The translations under genes and the position numbers were made by a program. 64,000 nt of DNA. It comes from Bowmanella pacifica (GTDB lineage Bacteria; Pseudomonadota; Gammaproteobacteria; Enterobacterales; Alteromonadaceae). The notes under the pieces were generated by a model, which saw only the letters and a list, made by a program, of their open reading frames with translations, did no database searches and was not told where the DNA came from. How positions within the stretch are numbered: the first letter of the stretch is position 1; every line of letters begins with the position of its first letter. Shown here piece after piece: positions 44,338 through 52,122 of the stretch. The DNA lies in the NCBI RefSeq assembly GCF_014645355.1, contig NZ_BMLS01000001.1, forward strand, positions 868,001 to 932,000. Reading direction: 5' to 3'.

Positions 44338-46467
44338 ATGGATGTTCAAGTAGCGATTTCGCAAGATTTTCTAACGGCAATTTTGCGATTACCAAGAGCT
44401 CAGCAAAAAAAGGTCAATCAGTTTGTCAGTAAATTTCGAAGTGACCCCCTAAGTCCGGGAATCAACTACGAGAAAATCAATGATGCGGCCAACAGTGATA
44501 TGCGCTCAGTAAGAATTGATCAAGCGTATCGGGGCATCGTTTTAAAACCTAACCAAGGCAATGTTTATATTCTTTTGTGGGTTGATCATCACGACGAAGC
44601 GTACGCTTGGGCTCGACGTCATCAGTGCAAAATTCATCCTAAAACAGGTGCTATTCAGTTATATGCATCTGAAATCAACGAAGTGGAACCTTCCGTAGAG
44701 CAAACTAATACTCCGAACAAAGACGTTTCTTCAGTTGGATTGTTTGAAAAATACACAAAACAGCAATTGATCGAACTAGGCCTCCCAGAAGAATTTGCCG
44801 ATCAAATAGTTGCGATGCCGGATATGGCTACTTTCGAAACATACCAAGATAAACTTCCTAATGATGCATTTGAAGCCATGTATTTTCTGGCCGAGGGTAT
44901 TCCTTACGAAGAAGTACTGGAAGATTATCGTAACAATTCTGTCGATGATGTTGATACGGAAGACTTTGCTGCTGCTTTGATAAGGGAAGGCTCAAAAAGA
45001 CGTTTTGTGGTTGTCGATGATGAAGCGCTAGAGCAAATGCTGGATGCGCCGTTAGAAAAGTGGCGTGTATTCCTCCATCCTTCACAGCGCAAAATTGTTG
45101 AGCGTGATTGGAATGGTCCTGTACGTGTATTGGGAGGGGCAGGAACAGGAAAAACTGTAGCTGCAATCCATAGAGCTAAATGGTTAGCTGCGTCATTAGA
45201 TGGTGTGCCCAACAAGAAGGTGTTGTTTACCACTTTCACTAAAAACTTGGCCAGTGATATTCGAGAACATTTAGAACAAATCTGTAGCCACACGGAGTTG
45301 TCATCAATTGAAACGGTCAATATTGATTCATGGGTGCATCAATTTTTAAAACGTAATAACTATAACTACGACATAGTTTACCCGGGTGATAGTAACCCTA
45401 AACGTGTGAATAGCTGGAAACGGGCATTGGACAATAAGTCACCTGAACTCGACCTTTCTGATCATTTTTATGAGGAAGAATGGAAACTAGTTATTCAGGA
45501 ACAAAGTATCACCGACAAGGCTGAATACATCAGAGCAAGAAGAAACGGACGAGGAACGCGATTAAATCGCAAGGAGAGATTGCTCGCTTGGACTGTATTT
45601 GAAGAATACTTACTTCAGCTAAATCACAACAAAATAAAGGAAATGCCTGATGCAATGAGGGACTGTATTGCTCTGATTGACGCTAAAAATATCAAGCCTA
45701 TGTATGAGTCAGTTATTGTCGATGAGGGGCAGGACATGGGTACGCAGGCTTATGAGCTGATTAGGCGTATCGTACAGGAGGGCAAAAATGACATATTTAT
45801 CGTGGGTGATGGTCACCAACGAATTTATCGAAATAAAGTTGTTCTTGGTCGTTGTGGAATAAGCATTTTAGGGCGCAGTAGAAAGTTACGGGTTAACTAT
45901 AGAACCACGGAAGAGACCAAAAAATTAGCGGTGTCAGTGCTCAACAACGTTCATGTTGACGATTTGGATGATGGTGAGGATACGAGCAAAGGTTACATTT
46001 CCCTTATGCACGGGGAAATGCCAGAGATCATCACAACAAATAGTTTCAGTGATGAAGCAGACGCAGTAATCGAGCGAATTGAACAATTGGAAGCGGCAGG
46101 TGCGAAACTTCAAGATATTTGTTTAGTTGCCAGAACGAAGTCGATTCGTGATGCATTTGGTCAGGAACTATCCAAAGCAGGTATTACGACATATGAAGTG
46201 ATGGCAAATGGAGTAGATAATAGACACCGTGAAGGCGTAAGAATTGCCACCATGCACAGGGTAAAAGGCTTGGAATTCCAGAACGTGTTTATTGTTGGCT
46301 GTAATCAACAGACAATACCACTGCAAAACTTTAGGTCAGATGACCCCGTTGAATTGCGCGAACACGAGTTATCTGAAAGGGCATTATTGCATGTAGCCAT
46401 GACCCGTGCGATGAGAAGTTTGACGATATCCTGTCAAGGACAGTTAACCAGATTTATCAGGCGATAA
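44338..46467 (+). CDS. UvrD-like SF1 helicase with N-terminal ParE/RelE-like domain
   Basis: A 709-residue protein. Residues 1-100 resemble the ParE/RelE toxin fold (FLTAILRLPRAQQKKVNQFV, then MRSVRIDQAYRGIVLKP and YILLWVDHHDEAYAWARRH). A helical linker follows, then a UvrD/Rep-type helicase: Walker A GGAGTGKTVAA near 266, Walker B VIVDEGQDMG near 460, VNYRTTEETK near 520 and ATMHRVKGLEFQNVFIVG near 640. It starts 1 base after the stop of the giant helicase gene, so it is translationally coupled to it. The same domain pairing is widespread in bacteria, often in defence islands. The toxin-like domain may bind RNA or ribosomes or simply act as a scaffold; no test is possible from sequence. Confidence 0.83.
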   Translation: MDVQVAISQDFLTAILRLPRAQQKKVNQFVSKFRSDPLSPGINYEKINDAANSDMRSVRIDQAYRGIVLKPNQGNVYILLWVDHHDEAYAWARRHQCKIHPKTGAIQLYASEINEVEPSVEQTNTPNKDVSSVGLFEKYTKQQLIELGLPEEFADQIVAMPDMATFETYQDKLPNDAFEAMYFLAEGIPYEEVLEDYRNNSVDDVDTEDFAAALIREGSKRRFVVVDDEALEQMLDAPLEKWRVFLHPSQRKIVERDWNGPVRVLGGAGTGKTVAAIHRAKWLAASLDGVPNKKVLFTTFTKNLASDIREHLEQICSHTELSSIETVNIDSWVHQFLKRNNYNYDIVYPGDSNPKRVNSWKRALDNKSPELDLSDHFYEEEWKLVIQEQSITDKAEYIRARRNGRGTRLNRKERLLAWTVFEEYLLQLNHNKIKEMPDAMRDCIALIDAKNIKPMYESVIVDEGQDMGTQAYELIRRIVQEGKNDIFIVGDGHQRIYRNKVVLGRCGISILGRSRKLRVNYRTTEETKKLAVSVLNNVHVDDLDDGEDTSKGYISLMHGEMPEIITTNSFSDEADAVIERIEQLEAAGAKLQDICLVARTKSIRDAFGQELSKAGITTYEVMANGVDNRHREGVRIATMHRVKGLEFQNVFIVGCNQQTIPLQNFRSDDPVELREHELSERALLHVAMTRAMRSLTISCQGQLTRFIRR

Positions 46468-46585
46468 GGCACAGAAGAATATCTGTAGACACGCCTCGCC
46501 TCACGATTTAGGTACTGCTTATCGTCCAGTAAGACATGCTCAGCGCTTTAAAAAGCATCAAAAACTAGCTGATCTTAGGCACAAA

Positions 46586-46609
46586 AAAACCGACTCTAAA
46601 GTCGGTTTT
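46586..46609. terminator. Bidirectional terminator after the defence operon
   Basis: AAAACCGACT (46586-46595) pairs perfectly with AGTCGGTTTT (46600-46609) around a 4-base loop, with an A-run before it, so it works on both strands. On the minus strand it directly follows the tRNA-Leu 3' half at 46636-46691 and is nearly the same as the tRNA terminator at 46741-46764, suggesting it came with a tRNA copy. Confidence 0.8.
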
Positions 46610-46635
46610 AATAAGCAAAAATATTTTGCAAAGAT

Positions 46636-46691
46636 TGGTGCCTGGGGTCGGACTCGAACCGACACAATGTTGCCATCGGCGGATTTTGAAT
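46636..46691 (-). repeat. Second displaced 3' half of tRNA-Leu(CAA)
   Basis: The sequence is identical to the CCA-to-anticodon-loop part of the intact tRNA and breaks off right after the loop (GATTTTGAAT). It is preceded by TTTGCAAAG (46625-46633), as at the other copies. It defines a second attachment site, leaving only about 100 bp between it and the intact gene's 3' end. Confidence 0.9.
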
Positions 46692-46740
46692 TAAAGACAA
46701 ACAGTCCAATTAGTCATCAGTGCAATATGCGAGACACAAA

Positions 46741-46764
46741 AAAACCGACACAAAGGTCGGTTTT
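46741..46764 (-). terminator. tRNA-Leu intrinsic terminator
   Basis: AAAACCGAC (46741-46749) and GTCGGTTTT (46756-46764) with a 6-base loop; on the minus strand the stem is followed by a long T-run (TTTTTTTT). It sits 26 bases past the mature 3' end of the tRNA. Confidence 0.85.
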
Positions 46765-46789
46765 GAAAGCTAAAATTCCTTGCAAAGAA

Positions 46790-46876
46790 TGGTGCCTGGG
46801 GTCGGACTCGAACCGACACAATGTTGCCATCGGCGGATTTTGAATCCGCTGCGTCTACCAATTTCGCCACCCAGGC
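46790..46876 (-). tRNA. tRNA-Leu(CAA)
   Basis: An 87-nt gene including encoded CCA. On the minus strand the acceptor stem is GCCTGGG ... CCCAGGC; the D-arm contains ATTGGTAGACG; the anticodon arm is GCGGA-TTCAAAA-TCCGC with anticodon CAA (reads UUG); there is a long variable arm (CGATGGCAACATTG-like) typical of Leu; and the T-arm is GTCGG-TTCGAGT-CCGAC. It is the only intact copy in the window. The island lies immediately downstream and uses its 3' half as attachment site. It corresponds to leuX of Escherichia coli by anticodon and neighbourhood. Confidence 0.95.
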
Positions 46877-46907
46877 TTTGGGTTTGGCTGAAGTGCAAGG
46901 TCTGAAA

Positions 46908-46927
46908 ACTTTGCAAATCTTTGCAAG
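46908..46927 (+). repeat. Candidate integrase arm-type site, right copy
   Basis: ACTTTGCAAATCTTTGCAAG, one base shorter than the copy at 11600-11620. It lies between the intact tRNA and the orphan 5' half, so it probably came from a further, mostly deleted element at the same site. Confidence 0.45.
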
Positions 46928-47003
46928 CAATTTTTAGCTTGTTTTAGTCAAAAGGTGCTTACCTTTCAATGACTTGCCTTAATTTTATTGTTAGGCGCTT
47001 TGC

Positions 47004-47043
47004 ATTTTGAATCCGCTGCGTCTACCAATTTCGCCACCCAGGC
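47004..47043 (-). pseudogene. Orphan 5' half of tRNA-Leu(CAA)
   Basis: On the minus strand it starts with the tRNA 5' end (GCCTGGGTGGCGAAATTGGT) and continues through the anticodon loop (TTCAAAAT), then changes to unrelated sequence. The break point is the same anticodon-loop spot as in the displaced 3' halves. It is therefore the counterpart left when a tandem tRNA-Leu gene was split by recombination, and it cannot form a tRNA. Confidence 0.9.
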
Positions 47044-47152
47044 AAGGGAGGTCTTTTAAACAGTTTGGCTTTTCAACATTTAAGAGCGCTTAGCACTCTC
47101 GCTGCGGTCGCTTTCGACTTCCTGTCTCTCGCGACACTCGTGCATCCTGCAC

Positions 47153-47177
47153 GTCGTCTACCAATCTGGCCTCTCAG
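47153..47177 (-). pseudogene. Degenerate tRNA-Leu 5' fragment
   Basis: The minus strand reads GGCCAGATTGGTAGACGACG, matching the D-arm region of tRNA-Leu (GGCGAAATTGGTAGACGCAG) with changes. The same leader sequence precedes it as precedes the orphan 5' half. It is a decayed copy of a former tandem tRNA-Leu unit. Confidence 0.6.
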
Positions 47178-47236
47178 TTAAGGGAGGTCTTAGTTCTGAT
47201 ATTGATGCCAAGGGCTTGGCTATCAGAGTGGCAGGC

Positions 47237-47264
47237 ATTATAGCGACTGGCTTTGGTCATGCAA
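47237..47264 (-). promoter_or_regulatory. Promoter of the tRNA-Leu array
   Basis: On the minus strand there is a -35 TTGCAT (47264-47259), a 16-base spacer and a perfect -10 TATAAT (47242-47237), followed by a GC-rich discriminator (GCCTGCC), a hallmark of stable-RNA promoters under stringent control. Transcription would run through the tRNA relics to the intact tRNA and end at 46741. Confidence 0.75.
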
Positions 47265-47612
47265 GTACTTTGTGTGCAACAGCGTCACAAATGCTTAATA
47301 AACAATCACCTCAGTGTATTATGCTAAGAAAGCGATAGCCATAGGGGGCCTTTGCAGTTTGATAGACGGCAAAAAATTAAGAGCACCGCTCAAGCAAACC
47401 GCTATTTACTGAAAAGGTAGCGAGCCACGCCCCCTTAATAGGGCTCAAGACCAGAGCTTAAGAGAGTTGAATTTTATACAAGCCTTCCGCATCATGTGAA
47501 TAATTAACAACCTAACTAGGCAATTTGGTTAATTACCCACTTGCTCAGCATTGTGACTGCTGGCCGCAGAAGTGCCAGGGTAATTTGTCACTGCCGCCGA
47601 TGGATACAGAGA

Positions 47613-48533
47613 ATGACTTACCGCGCTTCTTTTTGCACTATGGCGTTATTGCTACCACTAATGGCTTGCGCACAGGACAGCACCCAACCAGACAGTACCG
47701 ATTACATCACTGAAGGCGTTTTCACCAAAGGCGTTGAAGGCCCAGTAGTGGATGCCAAAGGTGTACTTTATGCAGTAAATTTTGCTGAGCAGGGCACCAT
47801 CGGCCGGATAACAGACAAAGACCAGGCCGACTTATTGATCAAACTACCAGGCGACTCTATTGGTAACGGTTTACGTTTCAACAGCCGTGGACAACTGCTG
47901 GTTGCCGACTACGTAAACCACAATGTGCTAGCCGTTGATATGCAAAGCGGTGATGTTAGCGTTTTTGCCCACGAACCAGCCATGAACCAGCCCAATGATA
48001 TCGCAATTAGTGCGAGTGATACGGTCTACGCCAGTGACCCTAACTGGTCAAAAAGCACAGGCCAGCTGTGGATGATTACCGCGGATGGTAAGGTGCAGCT
48101 AGTAGAAGCGGATATGGGCACCACCAACGGTGTGGAAGTCAGCCCCGACGAGCAGTTCTTATATGTAAATGAATCTGTGCAGCGCAAAGTATGGCGTTAT
48201 GAACTGGACGCCACTGGAAAGCCGGTCAATAAAAGCCTGTTTTATCAATTCAGTGACCATGGCATGGACGGCATGCGCACCGATACCCAGGGAAATCTAT
48301 ATATAGCACGTTACGGCGCGGGTACAGTAGCGGTGTTATCTCCCAAAGGGGAATTAGTTCGGGAGTATCGCCTAAAGGGGCAGCATCCAACTAACGTGGC
48401 ATTTGGTGGCAGCGATGGCAAAACCTTATATGTCACGATGCAGCAACGGGGCGCAATTGAAACTTTGCAAGTAGAGCACCCAGGCCGTGCCTACATGCTG
48501 CGCGAGCAGGCGAAAGATCAGCCCTATCCTTAA
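47613..48533 (+). CDS. SMP-30/gluconolactonase-like lipoprotein
   Basis: A protein of about 306 residues. From ATG 47613 it begins with a short basic N-region, a hydrophobic stretch and the lipobox LMAC (cysteine near residue 19), so it is probably lipid-anchored. The rest is a six-bladed beta-propeller of the SMP-30/NHL type: repeated blocks such as GPVVDAKGVLYAVNF, GLRFNSRGQLLVADY, NDIAISASDTVYASDP, NGVEVSPDEQFLYVNE and GMRTDTQGNLYIARYG. The acidic and Asn residues of the metal site (NGV, DG) are retained. Family members hydrolyse lactones or organophosphates, but substrate and activity are uncertain. The longer frame start at 47541 would hide the lipobox, so I prefer 47613. Confidence 0.8.
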   Translation: MTYRASFCTMALLLPLMACAQDSTQPDSTDYITEGVFTKGVEGPVVDAKGVLYAVNFAEQGTIGRITDKDQADLLIKLPGDSIGNGLRFNSRGQLLVADYVNHNVLAVDMQSGDVSVFAHEPAMNQPNDIAISASDTVYASDPNWSKSTGQLWMITADGKVQLVEADMGTTNGVEVSPDEQFLYVNESVQRKVWRYELDATGKPVNKSLFYQFSDHGMDGMRTDTQGNLYIARYGAGTVAVLSPKGELVREYRLKGQHPTNVAFGGSDGKTLYVTMQQRGAIETLQVEHPGRAYMLREQAKDQPYP

Positions 48534-48623
48534 CTAGCCATGGGGCCGAATGGCCCTCCCCGGCTACCCCATCAGCTTCAGTGCTGGTAGACTCCGCACT
48601 GATTTGACTAGCCGGGTTTCCTT

Positions 48624-49130
48624 ATGACCGAACAAGCCGCTTTTCCCCGCGCCGGATTCTTACGCCGTCTGGCCGCCATGATCTACGATGCCTTAGTCGC
48701 CCTGGCGGTTTTTATGGTAGCGGGCATTCTAATCACCGTACTGCTGATTATTCTGTTAGAAAATGGGGTACTGGATAAGCAAGGCTATCAACACAGTATG
48801 GAAGTCATCGGCCATTCCAATGTGTTTTCGGGGATTATTTTCGGCTGGTCTGCATTATGGACCTTGGGATTCTTTCTGTGGTTTTGGCGTAATGGGGGGC
48901 AAACCATAGGTATGCGCGCCTGGCGGCTACGATTGTTCAGTACCAACGAACAACCCATGGGTTACGGCAGAGCACTGTTAAGACTCATTTGCTCGCTAGG
49001 CGGGCTGGGCACCCTGCTGGTACTGGTGGATATCAAACACAAACTGTCACTGCAGGACAGGCTGGCCCACACGGAAATGCTGGTTCTGAGCAAGGATGCC
49101 AATCACCACAAGGCCTGGAAAAACATCTGA
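48624..49130 (+). CDS. RDD-family membrane protein
   Basis: A 168-residue inner-membrane protein with three or four hydrophobic segments and the RDD pattern: GFLRRLAAMIYDALVALAVF near the start (Arg and Asp), and GGQTIGMRAWRLRLF in the middle, then DRLAHTEML near the end. RDD proteins are small transporter-like or accessory membrane proteins of poorly known role; some act as ion antiporters. It lies near lptG/lptF on the opposite strand, a neighbourhood seen in other gammaproteobacteria. Confidence 0.8.
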   Translation: MTEQAAFPRAGFLRRLAAMIYDALVALAVFMVAGILITVLLIILLENGVLDKQGYQHSMEVIGHSNVFSGIIFGWSALWTLGFFLWFWRNGGQTIGMRAWRLRLFSTNEQPMGYGRALLRLICSLGGLGTLLVLVDIKHKLSLQDRLAHTEMLVLSKDANHHKAWKNI

Positions 49131-49223
49131 GCCTGTTATTTACAGGCATTTTGTTTCTGGTCAAAACTTCATCAATCTCAGTCGCTTATGCTAACCTTGC
49201 TGATAAACACAAGGGAGCTCAAA

Positions 49224-49673
49224 ATGAAAGCACTGATACCATTTGCTGTCGTCCTGACACTGGCTGGCTGCGACAAGGGCGCCGACTCACCTCGAGGTTT
49301 TAGCCTGCCCGAGGGGAACCCTAGCAAAGGTGAACAGGTATTTATGAAGTACCAATGCCTGGCTTGCCACAGCCTCAAAGGCTACAACACCGATAACATA
49401 GAACCTGAACTGGCCAACAGGGTATTATTGGGCGGCAATGTCAGTCAGATTAAGACCTATGCCGAGTTGGTTACCTCAGTGATCAACCCTTCGCATAAAA
49501 TTGCGCAGAACTACATACCTTCAGAGGTATCTGATGATCAGGGCCATTCCAAAATGCGGAATTACAACGACGCCATGACGGTGAGTGAATTGGTGGACTT
49601 GGTTGCATTTTTACAACCCCAGTATCAGTTGGTGCCCTTCAAACGCACGGACTACCCTATCTATCTTCCCTGA
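49224..49673 (+). CDS. Small c-type cytochrome lipoprotein
   Basis: A 149-residue protein starting at ATG 49224 after GGGAGCTCAAA; an upstream start at 49188 is unlikely because it would precede the signal sequence. The signal peptide ends in the lipobox LAGC (cysteine near residue 16). A single haem site CLACH occurs near residue 50, with a Met-containing distal region (KMRNYNDAMT) near residue 115. The size and single haem match small electron-shuttle cytochromes anchored in the membrane facing the periplasm. Partners are unknown; no oxidase genes are nearby. Confidence 0.8.
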   Translation: MKALIPFAVVLTLAGCDKGADSPRGFSLPEGNPSKGEQVFMKYQCLACHSLKGYNTDNIEPELANRVLLGGNVSQIKTYAELVTSVINPSHKIAQNYIPSEVSDDQGHSKMRNYNDAMTVSELVDLVAFLQPQYQLVPFKRTDYPIYLP

Positions 49674-49680
49674 GAACGGC

Positions 49681-49704
49681 TAAGGCATGCCTACACATGC
49701 CTTA
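49681..49704. terminator. Convergent hairpin between the cytochrome and lptG genes
   Basis: TAAGGCATG (49681-49689) and CATGCCTTA (49696-49704), a perfect 9-bp stem with a 6-base loop, lie between two converging genes. No U-tract is present, so terminator strength is uncertain. Confidence 0.55.
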
Positions 49705-49709
49705 ACGAT

Positions 49710-50771
49710 TTAGCGCCGCAGTAAATGCGCGGCAAGAAAGGCAAACAGCAGGCTGGGCAGTAGCGCCCCGACGGCGGCCGGCAGTTGATATACCAGGCTA
49801 AGGGGGCCGAAGACCTCGTTGGCAATAAAGAAGCCAAAACCGGTTAATACCCCCATAATCACCCGCGCGCCCATGGTCACGCTACGCAGCGGCCCGAAGA
49901 TAAAGGACAGGGCCACCAGCAACATCACACCAACAGTTACCGGCTGGATGATTTTACGCCACAGAGCCAATTCATAACGGCTGGCATCCTGGCTGTTATT
50001 TTCCAAATACGTCACATAATCAATCAAACCGCTTACTGACAACGCTTCGGGCTTAATCTTGACCACTTCCAGCTTATCCGGCGTCAGGCTAGACTCCCAT
50101 TTGCCTTGCTTGTCCTGCCGTTTGGTCACTCTGCTGTCAGAAAAGTCCGTGGTAGTGACCTTGTTCAAGCGCCAGCTTTGGCCAACAAAGTTGGCCTGTG
50201 CCGCGTGAACAATACGGGACAAGTGCAACTGTTCATCAAATTCGTAAATGCTCACATCCAGGAGCTGGTCTTTATTCACCACCTCACCAATACTGACAAA
50301 GTTTCGTCCGTCCTTGGCCCATTCCAGGCGCTCGGACGAAAACAGGCTGCCACCGGAAATCGCTTGTGTTCGAATAGCCTTGGCATGCGCCTCGGTAGCC
50401 GGTGCCACCCACTCGCCAAGCGCCATCACAAACACCACCATTAACAGGGCTGATTTCATCGCCGAGGCAATAATGTTCCAGCGGCTCATGCCCGCCGCCT
50501 GCATCACCACTAACTCACTGTTGCTGGCCAACATCCCCATGCCTATCAGACCCCCAATCAGGGTTGCCATGGGAAAGAACTGTTCAATCTCGCGCGGCAC
50601 GCTCAACAGCACATAGATACCGGCTACCATCATGTCGTAATTGCCGCGATCCAGATATTTAAGCTGCTCAACAAATTTTATCAGGCTGGAAAGCCCCACT
50701 AACACCAGCAAGGTAATAAAGATGGTACTGATAAGTGTTCGGGCCAGATAAAGATCCAGGGTTTTAATCAT
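49710..50771 (-). CDS. lptG: LPS export ABC transporter permease LptG
   Basis: A 353-residue inner-membrane permease with six transmembrane segments (three at each end) and a periplasmic beta-jellyroll between them, the YjgP/YjgQ family. The N-terminus LDLYLARTLISTIFITLL and the C-terminal GVMLLVALSFIFGPLRS, then VMGVLTGFGFFIANEVFGP, are typical of LptG. With LptF and the ATPase LptB it extracts lipopolysaccharide and passes it to LptC/LptA. Its ATG overlaps the lptF stop by 4 bases, so both are made in equal amounts. Confidence 0.93.
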   Translation of the reverse strand: MIKTLDLYLARTLISTIFITLLVLVGLSSLIKFVEQLKYLDRGNYDMMVAGIYVLLSVPREIEQFFPMATLIGGLIGMGMLASNSELVVMQAAGMSRWNIIASAMKSALLMVVFVMALGEWVAPATEAHAKAIRTQAISGGSLFSSERLEWAKDGRNFVSIGEVVNKDQLLDVSIYEFDEQLHLSRIVHAAQANFVGQSWRLNKVTTTDFSDSRVTKRQDKQGKWESSLTPDKLEVVKIKPEALSVSGLIDYVTYLENNSQDASRYELALWRKIIQPVTVGVMLLVALSFIFGPLRSVTMGARVIMGVLTGFGFFIANEVFGPLSLVYQLPAAVGALLPSLLFAFLAAHLLRR

Positions 50772-51880
50772 GCTGGCCTCCCCTGACCTTTAAACCTGGC
50801 GCGTAATTTCACCCCGAAAGAACGACCACGGACAATCAGTAGTGCGCCGATAAATAAAATCACGGCATGCACCCACCATAGTCCCAGCCCAGGAGGCACC
50901 TTGCCATTTTCCAGCACCTTGCGGCCGGCCATCAACAACAGGTAATAGCCCAGATACAACAGCAAGGCCGGAAAGATTCGGCCAAAGCGCCCCTGCCGTG
51001 GATTCACTGCACTTAAGGGCACTGCAATTAACACCAAAAAAGGTAATGACAACGGAATCGCCAGGCGCCACTGCATTTCAGCAATGGCGTCTAATTCCTT
51101 GTCACCCCATAACTGACTGGTGGGGTAAGCTGCCAGCTTGCGAGCCTTGTGTTCTGGCGTGCGCTCGGCAATTTGTACCTGGTATTCATCAAATTTCACC
51201 ACGTGATAATCCAACTTTTCCCGCTCGCCTTCATACTGAACGCCGCCACGTAAAACTAACTTCTCGGAACCATCAGGCGCCTGCTGCACAGAACCGTTAT
51301 TGGCATAAATCACCCTGAAGGCATTTTCCCCCTTGGTGGCATCCTGCTGAGCAAGAAAGATGCGCTCAAGCTGGTTATCACCCGAGCCAATATCGTGCAC
51401 AAAAATCACCGCCTTCTGATTGGCGGTTTGCTGGAATCGTCCTGGGATCAAACTGGTTAGCCCCGATTCAGCACTGATTTTTTCCTCGAGCTGATACTCC
51501 ACTTCCATTGACAGCGGGGCCAGCCACAACGTCAGCGCGCCCGATACTGCGGCCACCAAGACAGCTAATACCAACATCACTCGGGTGACATACCATTCGC
51601 TGATGCCACAGGCACGCATCACAGCCATTTCGTTATCTACATAGAAACGACCATGCGCCAGCATAATGCCAAGGAATAAGCTAAGGGGTAGAATTAATGA
51701 CGCCAGCACCGGCATATTCAGAGCCAAAAAGCCCAATACCAGTCCAGCAGGAATATCACCATCGGTGGCTTCAGCCAGCACACGGACAAATTTCTGGATT
51801 ACGAAAATAGCCATCAACACCAGAAAAACCGCGACCTGGGACTTGAATGTTTCTTTGAGTAAGTAGCGAAAAATCAACAC
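50768..51880 (-). CDS. lptF: LPS export ABC transporter permease LptF
   Basis: A 370-residue partner of LptG, with the same six-helix plus jellyroll plan. Typical segments are LIFRYLLKETFKSQVAVFLV at the start, FLGIMLAHGRFYVDNEMAVM near residue 70, and WRLAIPLSLPFLVLIAVPLS followed by PRQGRFGRIFPALLLYLGYY near the end. It forms the LptB2FG complex in the inner membrane. It is transcribed divergently from pepA across 242 bases, the same arrangement as in Escherichia coli. Confidence 0.93.
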   Translation of the reverse strand: MLIFRYLLKETFKSQVAVFLVLMAIFVIQKFVRVLAEATDGDIPAGLVLGFLALNMPVLASLILPLSLFLGIMLAHGRFYVDNEMAVMRACGISEWYVTRVMLVLAVLVAAVSGALTLWLAPLSMEVEYQLEEKISAESGLTSLIPGRFQQTANQKAVIFVHDIGSGDNQLERIFLAQQDATKGENAFRVIYANNGSVQQAPDGSEKLVLRGGVQYEGEREKLDYHVVKFDEYQVQIAERTPEHKARKLAAYPTSQLWGDKELDAIAEMQWRLAIPLSLPFLVLIAVPLSAVNPRQGRFGRIFPALLLYLGYYLLLMAGRKVLENGKVPPGLGLWWVHAVILFIGALLIVRGRSFGVKLRARFKGQGRPA

Positions 51881-52122
51881 GTCCGGTCCAATAGAAAAGC
51901 GGGATTTTTAGTGGAATGCTGTAAATTTTTAAGTAAACTTAATGTTTTCACAAGTTTAATTTGCGATTCCGGCCTTTTTTAGCGGTTTTGGCAACGGGAT
52001 AACTAAAAAATTCCCTGTCATATCAAGTTGCCCGGCAGCATCCTTATTTTCATGCTGGCACAGACATCGACGAAAAGGCTAACGCACCAGATGGTTGAAC
52101 ACCAGAGTTAATGGGGTGAAGG

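Larger units (their letters stand above)
11490..46790. mobile_element. Genomic island integrated at tRNA-Leu(CAA)
   Basis: The island is bounded by direct repeats of the tRNA-Leu 3' half: a displaced copy at 11490-11544 and the 3' part of the intact gene at 46790-46845. A third copy at 46636-46691 suggests a main element (11545-46635) plus a tiny relic element of about 100 bp. Integrase, H-NS-like silencer, mercury module, recombination/replication-type genes and a large defence operon are typical accessory cargo. The giant defence genes are visibly more AT-rich than valS or pepA nearby. A tyrosine integrase lies next to the left repeat. The island looks intact at both ends, but excision ability is unknown. 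Confidence 0.85.
47044..47612. other. Degraded tRNA array leader and intergenic region
   Basis: It contains two copies of the leader AAGGGAGGTCTT (47044-47055 and 47180-47191), a degenerate tRNA fragment (47153-47177), hairpins between them (for example CGTGCAGGATGCACG on the minus strand, near 47140-47154) and the tRNA promoter (47237-47264). From 47265 to 47612 nothing further can be supported except the upstream region of the SMP-30-like gene. Confidence 0.55.

Noticed and set aside
24158-46467. Canonical BREX, DISARM or Druantia
   Set aside because: No PglZ, BrxC or BrxL; no PLD-type DrmC or separate DrmB; no DruA-D genes. Only parts are shared with each system.
46691-46930. Minus-strand frame across the tRNA-Leu gene
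   Set aside because: It lies over the tRNA and terminator and has no protein-like features.
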